Shown: positions 15,263 to 24,319 of the stretch, in pieces
Layout of the letters: every line of letters starts with the position of its first letter
How positions within the stretch are numbered: position 1 is the first letter of the stretch
NCBI GenBank assembly: GCA_910579645.1
Contig: CAJTVK010000022.1
Location: 1 to 43,590 of the forward strand
Length of the DNA stretch: 43,590 nucleotides
Direction of reading: 5' to 3'
Source: an uncultured Lachnospiraceae bacterium
GTDB lineage: Bacteria > Bacillota > Clostridia > Lachnospirales > Lachnospiraceae
Made by a program: the position numbers and the translations under genes
Notes under the pieces: generated by a model
The model's input: the letters and a program-made list of their open reading frames with translations, nothing else
The model's database searches: none
Told to the model about the DNA's origin: nothing

Positions 15263-16339
15263 CTATATCGGTTCGTCCCCTGTGGTTTCCCTGTAACAAA
15301 CGTTTGTCTCGGTATGTACCGTGCGCAAATATAAGGAGGAATCCTTCATTCTGGATGACAGCAGGTATGCCGCGCAGTCACCCATGACATGGCTATGAAT
15401 GTGGACTGTGGTAAGGGAAGGCATCATAATCCGGGATTCCATAGTATCGTCAAAACCACATATCCATACCTCTCCGGGCACAGATATCCCCATCCCCTTC
15501 AGCACACGCATTGCGTCAAACGCCACATAATCATTGGCACATACAAATACCTCCGGCAGCGCATCCTGCCCGGAAAAGTTCTCAGCCAAATATTCCCGAT
15601 ATTCCTCTGCCCCGGGCTTTTTTACCCCTTTCTTATTCCCTGTGATGCAGAATTCTTCTTGATATGGCAGCCCCATCAGATACATTGCATTCCGGTAAGC
15701 CATGTATCGTTCAAAAAAAGACTGACAATGCATACATTCCCCGATAAAGCCAATCCTTTTTTTCCCTCTGCGGCCCATCTCTCTTATAAAGCTATAGATA
15801 CTTGAATGATTATCCGGATAAATAACGTCTGCCGGAAGCGCTCCGTGAAGCCCTGCCGCCGGAGAATCCACAAATAAAATCGGCAGGTCAAGTTCACAGA
15901 GCATAGAACAATATCCGCGGTCCAGCATTTCAATACAAATAACGCCCGATATCTTTTCCCTGTCAAAGGATGCCGGCAGACAAAGCTTTTCCTCATCCTC
16001 ACCAAAGACACGGTGCATGGTAAAGCTGTAACCCATCCGGGCAAACTTCCTCTGAAACTGATCCAGCATGATAGGCAAAAAACCGGTATTCCCGGCAAAT
16101 CCCATGGTCAGGAGCGCTATTTCCCCCACCGCCCCCTTTCCCGGAACCTCTGCCTCCGGTTGCTCCGCTGCGGCATTCAAATAGGAGAACTGTTTATATC
16201 CCATTTCTACGGCTTTCTTCAGTACTCTCTCCCTTGTTCCCTCTGCCAGCAGACCTGTATTATTAATGGCTTTTGAGACCGTATTTCTGGAAACGCCGAG
16301 CGCATCTGCTATATCCTGTAAAGTTACCCGTGCCGCCAT
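15263..16339 (-). CDS. LacI family transcriptional regulator (first paralog)
   Basis: A 358-residue repressor with an N-terminal HTH (RVTLQDIADALGVSRNTVSK, then AINNTGLL) and a periplasmic-binding-protein-like sensor domain ending in FDDTMESRIMMPSLTTVHIH. It is a clear paralog of the regulator at 22516, with nearly identical HTH residues. The two bracket the GH32 and transporter genes and should recognise the same operator. The ATG follows AAGGAGAAAACC. It is the last gene of the minus-strand cluster, separated from GH32 by a terminator and its own weak promoter. The ligand is probably a fructose-containing sugar, by context only. Confidence 0.9.
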   Translation of the reverse strand: MAARVTLQDIADALGVSRNTVSKAINNTGLLAEGTRERVLKKAVEMGYKQFSYLNAAAEQPEAEVPGKGAVGEIALLTMGFAGNTGFLPIMLDQFQRKFARMGYSFTMHRVFGEDEEKLCLPASFDREKISGVICIEMLDRGYCSMLCELDLPILFVDSPAAGLHGALPADVIYPDNHSSIYSFIREMGRRGKKRIGFIGECMHCQSFFERYMAYRNAMYLMGLPYQEEFCITGNKKGVKKPGAEEYREYLAENFSGQDALPEVFVCANDYVAFDAMRVLKGMGISVPGEVWICGFDDTMESRIMMPSLTTVHIHSHVMGDCAAYLLSSRMKDSSLYLRTVHTETNVCYRETTGDEPI

Positions 16340-16405
16340 GGTTTTCTCCTTTTCTTTCCTTTCCGGTAAGCTGTCCGTTTCTGTGTCAAATGTTTCCTAA
16401 TGTAA

Positions 16406-16434
16406 AAACTATCACTCTTACTATTTTGTGTCAA
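16406..16434 (-). promoter_or_regulatory. Candidate promoter of lacI-1
   Basis: On the minus strand TTGACA (16429-16434) and TAGTTT (16406-16411) are separated by 17 bp. The -35 is perfect and the -10 poor. A TTTACATTTG-type motif lies just upstream and another CAAATG lies near the start region, so autoregulation is plausible. Confidence 0.4.
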
Positions 16435-16583
16435 TAAGCAAAATGTATTTTACATTTGCATTTGTAACAGTGCAGCCTGCGGCTTCCCTGTTACGGAATC
16501 TGCCCATTCCAAGCCGCCTGCGGCGAGGGCTTTTCCCTGCTCGCCGCACGGGGTGCGTGCAGCATGACGCACACATCTGTGCA

Positions 16584-16625
16584 CGGAAAAGGCAGACTAT
16601 ATTTACCTATAGTCTGCCTTTTCCG
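16584..16625 (-). terminator. Terminator of the fructan operon
   Basis: Two 18-base arms (16584-16601 and 16608-16625) pair perfectly around a 6-base loop, 44 bp past the GH32 stop. The stem ends in an A/T-rich CTTTTCC arm but no long T run follows. Confidence 0.7.
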
Positions 16626-16669
16626 CGAAGAAACCGATGCCAATTTCTGCGCAGCTTTCATAACTTTCT

Positions 16670-18157
16670 TCACATCAGGTCATACTTTACTACATCCAGA
16701 CTTACGGTTCCGTCCGCAATAAAGGAAATCCCATCTGCCTTCTGCTCCGTATACAGCACAGCGCTCAAAGCCTGCTCCCCGTCATTTACAAAGACCTCTG
16801 CACTGAACCGATCCAGAACAATCCGCAGCTTCAATATCCCGCCGTCATGGTTTACCCTGCTTCGTCTCTGATGGATGATAGCCCTTCTGGAACCGGAAAA
16901 CTTTCTGTCCACTTTCAGCACCGACTCTCCCGGCCGGAAACTAAGAGAAGTGTGATATGCATCATTCTGGGCAAAACGGACTGCAAACTTCCGATAGAGG
17001 TCGCACCCTTCCTCCGGACGGATTGTCAGTTCCATATCAACCCTCCGGCCTTTAATGCCGTCCAGCTTCACTGCCCCGGAAACTGTCACCTTCTCATAGG
17101 CAACCCTATTCCGTCTCATTTCCTCCAGTTCCCTGACGGGATTTTGAATCAGCCTGCCATTTTTTACGGAAAGCTCCCGAGGAAGGCTCATCTGCCCAAA
17201 CCAAGGCTCATCATGCCTTCTCCTGTGGTTGCAGGTATCCCAGTTCTGCATCCAGCCAATCATGACCCGCCGCCCGTCCGGCGTAAGCACCGTCTGGGGC
17301 GCATAAAAATCTATCCCGTAATCAACTGCCTGATTTGCTTCTTCCGTAAATGCTTCCGTTTCTTTGTCATAATCCCCAATCAGGCAGAGCGTACCGTTGC
17401 CATTATGATACTCAAAGCCGGAAGGAAGCATATCCTGTGGGCTGACCAACAGAACCCATTTCCCGTCCAGCGGGAAGAAATCAGGGCACTCCCACATTTT
17501 CCCGAAACGGTCCTTATTTGCCGCCAGCACCTTTTCATACTTCCACCCGAAACCGTCCGGGCTGGAAAACAGCAATATCTGCCCGCTGCCCTCCGCATCC
17601 CTGTTTCCGGCAATGCAGCGGTAAGACCCGTCTTCTTCCTGCCATATCTTAGGATCCCTGAAATCAAATCTGCTGCTGCCCTCCGGTATATCTTTCTCAT
17701 TTAAAACCGGATTGTTTGCATATTTTACATAATCCGTTCCGTCCCCCACCGCAAGGCACTGTGTCTGCACCTCACTGCATCCGCCGCTTTCCAATCTCTC
17801 CCTGACCACGCCCGTATACATCAGAAGCTGCCGGCCGTCGGGAAGCGTTACCGCATTCCCCGAAAAACATCCGTCCCTGTCATAAGCTTCGTCGGGAGCC
17901 AATGCGGCGGGAAGATATTCCCAGTGCAGCAAATCCCCGCTCACTGCATGGCCCCAATGCATGGGACCCCAGTGAGATTCATAAGGATTATACTGATAAA
18001 ATAAATGATACTTCCCGTTATACCACGAAAATCCGTTAGGGTCATTCATCCATCCTGTACGCGTGGACAAATGAAATGCCGGCCGCTCTTCCGGAGATAT
18101 CATCTTTTCGGAAGCTTCCTCATATTTGCGGGCTTCCCGCAATGTCTGACTTGTCAT
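16670..18157 (-). CDS. GH32 beta-fructosidase (sucrose-6-phosphate hydrolase/fructanase type)
   Basis: Hydrolyses beta-fructofuranosyl bonds in sucrose or short fructans. All three GH32 acidic motifs are present: GWMNDPNG with the nucleophile Asp, FRDPKIW with the stabilising Asp, and WECPDFFPL with the acid/base Glu. A C-terminal beta-sandwich follows. There is no signal peptide, so it acts in the cytoplasm on imported sugar. It is the last gene of the transporter operon, right after the solute-binding protein. The start is uncertain within three codons: the ATG at 18157 has AGGTG at good spacing, while the ATG at 18163 and GTG at 18166 are too close to it. The protein has 495 residues. Confidence 0.92.
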   Translation of the reverse strand: MTSQTLREARKYEEASEKMISPEERPAFHLSTRTGWMNDPNGFSWYNGKYHLFYQYNPYESHWGPMHWGHAVSGDLLHWEYLPAALAPDEAYDRDGCFSGNAVTLPDGRQLLMYTGVVRERLESGGCSEVQTQCLAVGDGTDYVKYANNPVLNEKDIPEGSSRFDFRDPKIWQEEDGSYRCIAGNRDAEGSGQILLFSSPDGFGWKYEKVLAANKDRFGKMWECPDFFPLDGKWVLLVSPQDMLPSGFEYHNGNGTLCLIGDYDKETEAFTEEANQAVDYGIDFYAPQTVLTPDGRRVMIGWMQNWDTCNHRRRHDEPWFGQMSLPRELSVKNGRLIQNPVRELEEMRRNRVAYEKVTVSGAVKLDGIKGRRVDMELTIRPEEGCDLYRKFAVRFAQNDAYHTSLSFRPGESVLKVDRKFSGSRRAIIHQRRSRVNHDGGILKLRIVLDRFSAEVFVNDGEQALSAVLYTEQKADGISFIADGTVSLDVVKYDLM

Positions 18158-18179
18158 ACTCATCACCTACTTTTCTATA

Positions 18180-19850
18180 TTACTCAGCAAAATATGCATC
18201 AAGGTACTTCTGGAACAAGGCAAGATATTCCTGCAGGCCATATTCCTCCAATGATTTTAAATACTCATCCCACTGTTCGTCAATACCTCCGTCCCTAATC
18301 CATTCGGACTTCTTTGCCCTGACCGTCTTCTCAATGTCCGCCTGCAGATTTGACAGTGCCTTTACATCCTCCTGGCTCATGAATACATTCGGATAAACAT
18401 AGTTTCTGGTCATATAAGGCGTATAATATTCCTCAATCCAGTCAAGGCGGTATTGTGCGTCGTCCGGGCAGGTCACATATACACCATAGTATTCATCCAG
18501 AATGGCCAACGGCCCGCCCACAGCTTCCGCTTCTCTTACTTCCACGGGCGACGCATCCCCTAAAGGCGCATGCTGCAGCATATCTTCGCCGTCCGCGTTT
18601 TTACCCAATTCGAAAATGTCAAACTCATCATCCTCGCCGTAGGTTCCCCAATTGTTCTGCGGGGACTGGAACGGGTCATACATCCGGTCAAGCCATGCAC
18701 AGACTAACGCCGGCTGTTTCGCAACTGCGGTGACCACGCAGCGCCCACGGTCATAACCGCTGGTAAAGGAACCATTCTGCGGTGTAAGGATTCTCTGCCC
18801 GTCTGCCGAAAGCGGAGGCAGGGGTACAAAGTCTTCCAAATTGTCAATATTGGCCGGATCCCAGCTAAAGAATACGCCATATCGGTGTGCCTTCCCCTTT
18901 GCCACATACTGGGACCATTCATGGGTATAGCATTCCGGATCGATCAGCCCCTGCTCTGCCAACGAATGCAGCCACTTCATCCCTTCCTTAAACCCTTCCT
19001 GCGTTGCGGTAAAAATCACCTGCTTGTCATCCGTAACCGCAATATGCCTTCCCCTGTCCGGGTCCCCATAGCCTTCGCCAAAACTGTTTATCAGGATACT
19101 GGGATCCTGGTCGCCGTCATTCACAATGCAGGACATAGGGATAATGTCCCCTTCAATCCCGAAATCCGCCTGAAGCTTGGCTGCATTGTCACGGAATGCA
19201 ATCAGAACCTGCTCAAATTCTTCTATTGTCTCAGGCATTTCCAGCCCCAAGTCGTCCAGCCATTTCTTATTGATAAAGCTCATATTGCCAACCGTCTGGA
19301 TTGCCATTTTATTGGCTCCCAGCTGCTCAATCCACGGAAGGGCATAGATATGGCCGTCGGCCGCCGTGCTCATCTTCCTGTATTCCGGATATTTATCAAA
19401 TACCGCTTTCAGGTTCGGCATATAATTGTCAATGTATTCTTCCAAAGGAATGATGACCTTCTGCTGCGCAAACCGTAACAGGTCATTTTCACCAAAACCG
19501 GCCGTAAAGATAAAATCCGTAAGGGAGTTGGGGGCAGCCATGATTGTCTGTATTTTCTCGCCCCACTGGTTGCCGGGGATGGCATTCCATTCAATATGTA
19601 CGTTGGTATCTTCCTCCAGCCGCTTAAAAATAGTACGGTTATTGGGATCCGGCTCCGTGTTTGCCGGATAGCTGATCATGCCTGTCAGAGTCGTGCCGTC
19701 AGCCTGTGGGAACGACAGTTCGGAAGCCTCCATAGGCTTAAACGTCCCGTCATTTAATTCCACATTTTTCTTGCCGCATGCTGTCAGGGAAATCAGCATG
19801 CCTGCCGCCAGCCCGGCAGCAATTATCCGTTTCCAATGATTCTTTTTCAT
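18180..19850 (-). CDS. Extracellular solute-binding lipoprotein of a sugar ABC transporter
   Basis: A 556-residue substrate-binding protein anchored as a lipoprotein. The N terminus MKKNHWKRIIAAGLAAGMLI leads to the lipobox LTAC. Its size and partners place it in the LipO/LplA type of oligosaccharide-binding proteins. It is encoded between the permeases and the GH32 enzyme on one transcript, so its ligand is probably a fructo-oligosaccharide or sucrose. The ATG follows GGAGG. No ATPase gene is present; these systems usually borrow a shared MsmK-like ATPase encoded elsewhere. Confidence 0.9.
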   Translation of the reverse strand: MKKNHWKRIIAAGLAAGMLISLTACGKKNVELNDGTFKPMEASELSFPQADGTTLTGMISYPANTEPDPNNRTIFKRLEEDTNVHIEWNAIPGNQWGEKIQTIMAAPNSLTDFIFTAGFGENDLLRFAQQKVIIPLEEYIDNYMPNLKAVFDKYPEYRKMSTAADGHIYALPWIEQLGANKMAIQTVGNMSFINKKWLDDLGLEMPETIEEFEQVLIAFRDNAAKLQADFGIEGDIIPMSCIVNDGDQDPSILINSFGEGYGDPDRGRHIAVTDDKQVIFTATQEGFKEGMKWLHSLAEQGLIDPECYTHEWSQYVAKGKAHRYGVFFSWDPANIDNLEDFVPLPPLSADGQRILTPQNGSFTSGYDRGRCVVTAVAKQPALVCAWLDRMYDPFQSPQNNWGTYGEDDEFDIFELGKNADGEDMLQHAPLGDASPVEVREAEAVGGPLAILDEYYGVYVTCPDDAQYRLDWIEEYYTPYMTRNYVYPNVFMSQEDVKALSNLQADIEKTVRAKKSEWIRDGGIDEQWDEYLKSLEEYGLQEYLALFQKYLDAYFAE

Positions 19851-19901
19851 TCATAACCTCCATTCCGCCGCCCATTTGGCGGCATAAGCCTTAAAAAATT
19901 T

Positions 19902-20798
19902 TTAACCTTTCACTGAACCTACCATAATCCCGCTGTCAAAGTACTTCTGGAAGAAAGGATACATTACCAGAAGAGGAAGGCTTGATACGATAATTGTTGC
20001 ATATTTCAAAAGTTCCGCCAGCTGTGCCCTCTCCGCAGTGCTCTGCATATCCGAAATCATGCCGGATTCCGGTTTATTCTGAATCAGTATGGCACGGAGC
20101 ACTACCTGTAAGGGCTGTTTTGCCGTATCATCCAGATAAATCAAAGCGTCAAAGTAGCTGTTCCACATACCTACAAACTGCCACAAAGCCAGTACCGCAA
20201 TGACGGGCGTACATACCGGGAGCAATATCATGAAGAAAAACCGCATCTCGTTTGCCCCGTCCACATCGGCCGCCTCCCGAAGTTCCGAAGGGATGCCCTG
20301 ATAATACGTCCTTGCAATAATCATGTTCCATACGCTGAAAGCGCCGGGAATCACGATTGCCCATATGGTATTCTTCATCCCCAGATTGTTAATCAGCAAA
20401 TAGGTAGGTATCAGGCCTCCCCCGAAAAACATGGTAATCACGAAAATCACATTGATGAAGCCTCTTCCCTTAAAATCAGGCCTTGACATGGGATATGCCG
20501 CCAAAAGAGTAATAAATACGGAAATCACCGTAAACACCACGGAATAGACAACTGCATTTTTAAACCCGACCCATATCTGTGCGTTAGAGAACACACGCTG
20601 GTAAGCCGTAAGCGTCCATTTGCTGAAGTCAAACGTTATTCCCTTATTTTGCAGAGTAATGGGATCCATAAACGAACCTACCACAATATATATCATAGGG
20701 ATAATGATAGCTATCACAAACAGCCCCAGCAATAGGTAGCCTGTCAATAACAATGTCTTATCCTGCAAGGAATACCTGCTAAATTTTTTCTTTGTCAT
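19902..20798 (-). CDS. Carbohydrate ABC transporter permease, YtcP/LplC type
   Basis: A 298-residue inner-membrane permease with six hydrophobic segments. The EAA loop that contacts the ATPase reads SELREAADVDGANEMRFFFMI. The C terminus YPFFQKYFDSGIMVGSVKG is typical of the YtcP/LplC subgroup. The gene follows the other permease by 12 bp and has AAGGAGGGG before its ATG. It works with the LplB-type permease and the downstream lipoprotein to import an oligosaccharide. Confidence 0.92.
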   Translation of the reverse strand: MTKKKFSRYSLQDKTLLLTGYLLLGLFVIAIIIPMIYIVVGSFMDPITLQNKGITFDFSKWTLTAYQRVFSNAQIWVGFKNAVVYSVVFTVISVFITLLAAYPMSRPDFKGRGFINVIFVITMFFGGGLIPTYLLINNLGMKNTIWAIVIPGAFSVWNMIIARTYYQGIPSELREAADVDGANEMRFFFMILLPVCTPVIAVLALWQFVGMWNSYFDALIYLDDTAKQPLQVVLRAILIQNKPESGMISDMQSTAERAQLAELLKYATIIVSSLPLLVMYPFFQKYFDSGIMVGSVKG

Positions 20799-20810
20799 CC
20801 TGCCCCTCCT

Positions 20811-21761
20811 TTACAGCCCTCTGCCTTCGTTCATCCTTGACACAATCTTATTTACCGTGACCAGAAGGATGACATTGATAACTGTGTTAAACAGACCTAC
20901 TGCCGTAGAAAAACCGTAATCGCCGTCCAAAAGACCTTTCTTATAAACATAAGTGGCAATGATTTCCGAAGAGCGCATATTCAGGTCTGTCTGCAGTGCA
21001 TATGCTTTTTCAAAACCCACGCTCATAATATTGCCCGCCTGCATGATAAACTGGATAATGACCACATCCTTGATTGCCGGCCACTCCACCGCCTTAATCT
21101 GCTGAAAAATGTTCGCCCCGTCAATAATAGCCGCCTCTTTCAGTTCCGCACTGGCATTTGACAGCGCCGCCGTATACATGATGGAGCCCCAGCCTGCCCC
21201 CTGCCAGATGCCGCTGGCAATATAAATCGTCCGGAATGCCTCCGGCATGGTCATGAAGTCAGCGGATGTACCCAGCATCATATTGACAGGCCCCGTAACC
21301 GACAGGAGAATTTTCACGATACCGCATAATACGATAACGGAAATAAAGTTCGGCATATAGAGTACCAACTGTATCTTCTGTTTAAGCCTGGTACTTTCCA
21401 CCCGGTTCAGCAAGAAGGCCAGGATAATCGGAATCGGAAATCCCCACAGCATGCCATAGACACTCAGCTTCAGCGTATTGACCAGATAACTTAAGAAATC
21501 CGGCGACGACAGAAAACGCTTGAAGTGGGAAAAGCCTACCCATGGGCTGTTCAAAAGACCCTGAATCGGATTGTAATCCTCAAAGGCAATCAAAATGCCC
21601 CCCATGGGAATGTACCTGAATATGATTGTAAGGGCTACGGCAGGCAGCATAAAGATAATGTACAGCTGCCAATGCTGCCGCATGTAAAGAAGCGTACCGG
21701 CCAATCCCTTTTTTCCTGCGCCGTCCCTCGGAGGAGACACGGCCTTCACATTTGCTTTCAT
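20811..21761 (-). CDS. Carbohydrate ABC transporter permease, LplB type
   Basis: A 316-residue permease, first gene of the four-gene fructan operon. FMLPAVALTIIFRYIPMGG is the first membrane segment, and the EAA loop reads AELKEAAIIDGANIFQQIKA. The C terminus shows the VNKIVSRM pattern of LplB homologs. The ATG follows AAGGAGAAAATCT. The N-terminal 25 residues are charged and poorly conserved. A TTGACC-N17-TATTGT promoter lies upstream at 21939-21967. Confidence 0.92.
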   Translation of the reverse strand: MKANVKAVSPPRDGAGKKGLAGTLLYMRQHWQLYIIFMLPAVALTIIFRYIPMGGILIAFEDYNPIQGLLNSPWVGFSHFKRFLSSPDFLSYLVNTLKLSVYGMLWGFPIPIILAFLLNRVESTRLKQKIQLVLYMPNFISVIVLCGIVKILLSVTGPVNMMLGTSADFMTMPEAFRTIYIASGIWQGAGWGSIMYTAALSNASAELKEAAIIDGANIFQQIKAVEWPAIKDVVIIQFIMQAGNIMSVGFEKAYALQTDLNMRSSEIIATYVYKKGLLDGDYGFSTAVGLFNTVINVILLVTVNKIVSRMNEGRGL

Positions 21762-21785
21762 AGATTTTCTCCTTTCTGATTTCCG

Positions 21786-21851
21786 CTCTCTGTTTTCTGC
21801 TTTTTGTTTTCTGCTTTCTGTTTTCTGCTTTCTGTTTTCTGCTTTCTGTTT
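21786..21851. repeat. TTTTCTGC-type microsatellite in the leader of the transporter operon
   Basis: Seven or eight near-perfect copies of a TTTCTGTTTTCTGC pattern lie just before the ribosome site of the lplB-type gene. On the minus strand it is an A/G-rich leader that would be transcribed as a purine-rich 5' untranslated region. Confidence 0.8.
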
Positions 21852-21938
21852 TACCTTTCTGCACTTTTGTCTTTTTCTTCCCTACTGTTACATATTATTT
21901 GTGCATTTGTAAAACCATATTTTGTTTTTTGTAACTAT

Positions 21939-21967
21939 ACAATATCATATCTCTTTTTAACGGTCAA
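21939..21967 (-). promoter_or_regulatory. Promoter of the fructan transporter operon
   Basis: On the minus strand -35 TTGACC (21962-21967) and -10 TATTGT (21939-21944) are 17 bp apart. An ACAAATGTAAAA motif sits just upstream of the -35 and may be a LacI operator. Confidence 0.6.
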
Positions 21968-22249
21968 TACTTTTATTTTACATTTGTCAAATTTTTTTAT
22001 TACATTTTTATATTTGCTCAATTTCTTTTAACATTTGTTTACTTTTCCTGAATTGAATAATATATAAATCATCTTTTTATTCCTGCAGGCAACGAGCCAA
22101 ACAGCCGCACTTGTGCGGATATTCGGTAACTGCCGCGAGAGGCAATATCCATACATCGAAAATGTATTGCGCTCTGCGGCATTGAAAGCTTGCTGCCAGC
22201 TTCCTGCATCTTGGTTTCTGACTATGAACGAAACATTTTATTTTTACAT

Positions 22250-22278
22250 TTGACACATTTCAATTTGTGCATTATACT
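22250..22278 (+). promoter_or_regulatory. Promoter of lacI-2
   Basis: TTGACA (22250-22255) and TATACT (22273-22278) with a 17-bp spacer, a near-consensus sigma-A promoter. The -35 overlaps a TTTACATTTGACA motif shared with other control regions of the cassette, which suggests autoregulation. Confidence 0.75.
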
Positions 22279-22346
22279 ATAAGCAGATGCTAATCAAGCA
22301 GGGAAGACTTTCCCTGCTTACCGCGCGGAGTGCATGCAGCAAAGCT

Positions 22347-22486
22347 GCTGCCGCGCTTCGCGAGCCGACTTATTGCAACAAACGCTGCCGCGCTTCGCGA
22401 GTCAGCTTATTGCAACAAACGCTGCCACGCTTCGCGAGTCAGCTTATTGCAACAAACGCTGCCACGCTTCGCGAGTCAGCTTATTG
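22347..22486. repeat. 37-bp tandem repeat, four units, in the lacI-2 leader
   Basis: Units start at 22347, 22384, 22421 and 22458. Each contains GCTGCCNCGCTTCGCGAGTC followed by AGCTTATTGCAACAAAC, and the last unit is cut short. There are no spacers between units, so it is not a CRISPR array. A diverged copy lies at 27007-27036 in element 2. Confidence 0.92.
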
Positions 22487-22515
22487 TTTAAAAAATAACG
22501 GAGGAATATAAATCT

Positions 22516-23577
22516 ATGGCAGAACGAGTTACTATACAGGATATTGCGGATGCGCTGGGCGTATCCAGAAATACAGTTTCAAAGGCCATCAACAACACAG
22601 GCCTTCTGGCCGACGCCACAAGGGAAAGAATTCTGCAGAAAGCAGCAGACATGGGATATAAGCAGTTTTCCTACCTTTCCTTCACCAATCCAAAAAGCAG
22701 CAGACCGGAACCCCCTATGGAAAAGAATGATATCGCACTCATCAGCACCGGCTTTATCGGCAGTTCTCATTTTGCTTCTACCATGCTCGATAAATTCCAA
22801 AGAGAGATTTCTCTTCTGGGCTACAGCCTGAGCATGCACCAGGTTTGTGAAGATGAACTGGAAGAATTGCAGCTCCCCCTTTCTTATAATAAAGAAAAGA
22901 CTGCCGGTTTCCTCTGTCTGGAAATGTTCCACCGGGATTATGCTTCCATGCTCTGCGGACTTGGGATTCCTGTCCTTTTTGTAGATTCCCCTGTCATTGT
23001 TCCGGGAATCTCCTTCAAGGCAGACTGTCTTTATATGGAAAACCAAAATAATATCTTTGCCCTAATCCGCGAACTGGCCAAACGGGGAAAAAAGAGAATC
23101 GGCTTCATCGGGGAATGTATGCACTGCCATTCTTTTTTTGAACGGTACATGGCTTACCGAAATGCTATGCACCTTTTAGGTCTTCCCTGTCTGGAACAGG
23201 ACTGTATCATCAGCAACCGGACGGATATCAAAAACCCCCAAAGCCATGATTATCAGGAATATCTGGCCAAATGCCTGAACAGGGACGACATGCCGGAAGT
23301 TTTCCTATGTGCCAATGACTTTGTGGCTTTGGATACGCTGAAAGTCCTGCGGGATATGGGCGTTTCCGTACCGGACGATATATGGCTCTGTGGGTTTGAC
23401 GACTCCCCGGAATCCAAAGTTGTGACACCCGCACTTACCACAATCCATATCCACAGCCAAATTATGGGATTCTCCGCAGTGCACCTGCTGATGTCCAGAA
23501 TGAAACAGCCATCCTTAAATTTTCGGACCATGCACACGGAAACAAGCCTGATTTACAGGGAATCCACCGGCGACTAA
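22516..23577 (+). CDS. LacI family transcriptional regulator (second paralog)
   Basis: A 353-residue repressor, HTH VTIQDIADALGVSRNTVSKA, then a sugar-sensing domain with LAKRGKKRIGFIGECMHCHS and WLCGFDDSPESK. It resembles the regulator at 15263 along its full length and shares rare features such as FIGECMHCxSFFERYMAYRNA, so a gene duplication within the cassette is likely. It is transcribed divergently from the transporter operon and leads a rightward operon with the YesL-like gene 16 bp downstream. The ATG follows GGAGG with an 11-base spacer. Confidence 0.92.
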   Translation: MAERVTIQDIADALGVSRNTVSKAINNTGLLADATRERILQKAADMGYKQFSYLSFTNPKSSRPEPPMEKNDIALISTGFIGSSHFASTMLDKFQREISLLGYSLSMHQVCEDELEELQLPLSYNKEKTAGFLCLEMFHRDYASMLCGLGIPVLFVDSPVIVPGISFKADCLYMENQNNIFALIRELAKRGKKRIGFIGECMHCHSFFERYMAYRNAMHLLGLPCLEQDCIISNRTDIKNPQSHDYQEYLAKCLNRDDMPEVFLCANDFVALDTLKVLRDMGVSVPDDIWLCGFDDSPESKVVTPALTTIHIHSQIMGFSAVHLLMSRMKQPSLNFRTMHTETSLIYRESTGD

Positions 23578-23593
23578 AACAAGGAGGAAAATT

Positions 23594-24244
23594 ATGAACA
23601 ACCTATTAAATCCGGAAGGAAAATTAATGCTTCTTTTTACCAAAATAGCCTACAGCGCATACCTGAACGTCTTATGGCTTATCTTCTGCCTGCCCATAGT
23701 GACAGCCGGGGCTTCCACTACCGCATTATTTTATGTAACCTTAAAAATAGCAAAAGATGAAGAAGGCAATATCACCAAATCCTTCTTCCGCGCCTTTTGT
23801 CAAAACTTCAAGAAAGCCACCATCATCTGGCTTATCCTTCTGACATTGGGAATCATCTTGGCGCTGGACGGTTACATTTTTTACCATATGCACTCCGAGA
23901 ATGCCCTCTGGACGCTGGGCACGGCAATCTTTTTCGTTGCCCTGGCTGCCTACGCCATTATCCTGATGTACATATTTCCTCTCCTTGCAAGGTTTGAAAA
24001 CACGGTAAAGGCTATGTTTTTAAATTCTATCATGCTTGGCATGCGTTTTCTCCTGTGCACCGTGCTTATGGCTGTCATTTATTTTGCCATGGGATTTATC
24101 ATCATCAATCTTTTTACACCGGCAGTGATTTTCGGCGAAGGACTCTGCGCCCTCCTGTGCTCCCATCTCCTTGCCAATATCCTGCAGCTCTGCGCAGAAA
24201 AAGCGGAACTATCCGAAAACGGGCAGTCTATCATTAACAAATGA
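23594..24244 (+). CDS. YesL-like DUF624 membrane protein
   Basis: A 216-residue integral membrane protein with five or six hydrophobic segments. The start MNNLLNPEGKLMLLFTKIAY and the segment CLPIVTAGASTTALFYVTLK are typical of DUF624/YesL proteins, which accompany LplB/YtcP sugar transporters in Firmicutes. The molecular role of the family is not established; an accessory role in sugar uptake or its regulation is inferred from context. It follows lacI-2 behind AAGGAGG and is probably co-transcribed. Confidence 0.88.
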   Translation: MNNLLNPEGKLMLLFTKIAYSAYLNVLWLIFCLPIVTAGASTTALFYVTLKIAKDEEGNITKSFFRAFCQNFKKATIIWLILLTLGIILALDGYIFYHMHSENALWTLGTAIFFVALAAYAIILMYIFPLLARFENTVKAMFLNSIMLGMRFLLCTVLMAVIYFAMGFIIINLFTPAVIFGEGLCALLCSHLLANILQLCAEKAELSENGQSIINK

Positions 24245-24319
24245 AATATTAAGAAATAAAATATTAAGAGACGAAATATCCGCAATAAAATTTGCCCGGA
24301 AGGAGGCATATGAAAATTT

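Larger units (their letters stand above)
16340..16669. other. Intergenic region between lacI-1 and the GH32 gene
   Basis: From right to left it holds the operon terminator (16584-16625), a GC-rich 34-base block at 16531-16564 that recurs at about 22309-22342 near the second lacI, a TTTACATTTG motif at 16449-16458, and a weak promoter for lacI-1. I see no coding region. Confidence 0.55.
21762..22515. other. Divergent control region between the transporter operon and lacI-2
   Basis: This 754-bp AT-rich stretch holds a TTTTCTG-type microsatellite at about 21786-21851, a minus-strand promoter (21939-21967), several TTTACATTTG-like motifs (near 21978, 22030 and 22244), a plus-strand promoter (22250-22278) and a 37-bp tandem repeat (22347-22486). 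Reading frames inside it are short and come from the repeats; I see no gene. Confidence 0.6.

Noticed and set aside
21580..21864. Lys/Arg-rich open frame overlapping the permease start
   Set aside because: It arises from the TTTTCTG microsatellite read in another frame and has no family resemblance.
22347..22486. Short direct repeats that could suggest a CRISPR array
   Set aside because: The units follow each other without unique spacers and no cas genes are present; it is a plain tandem repeat.
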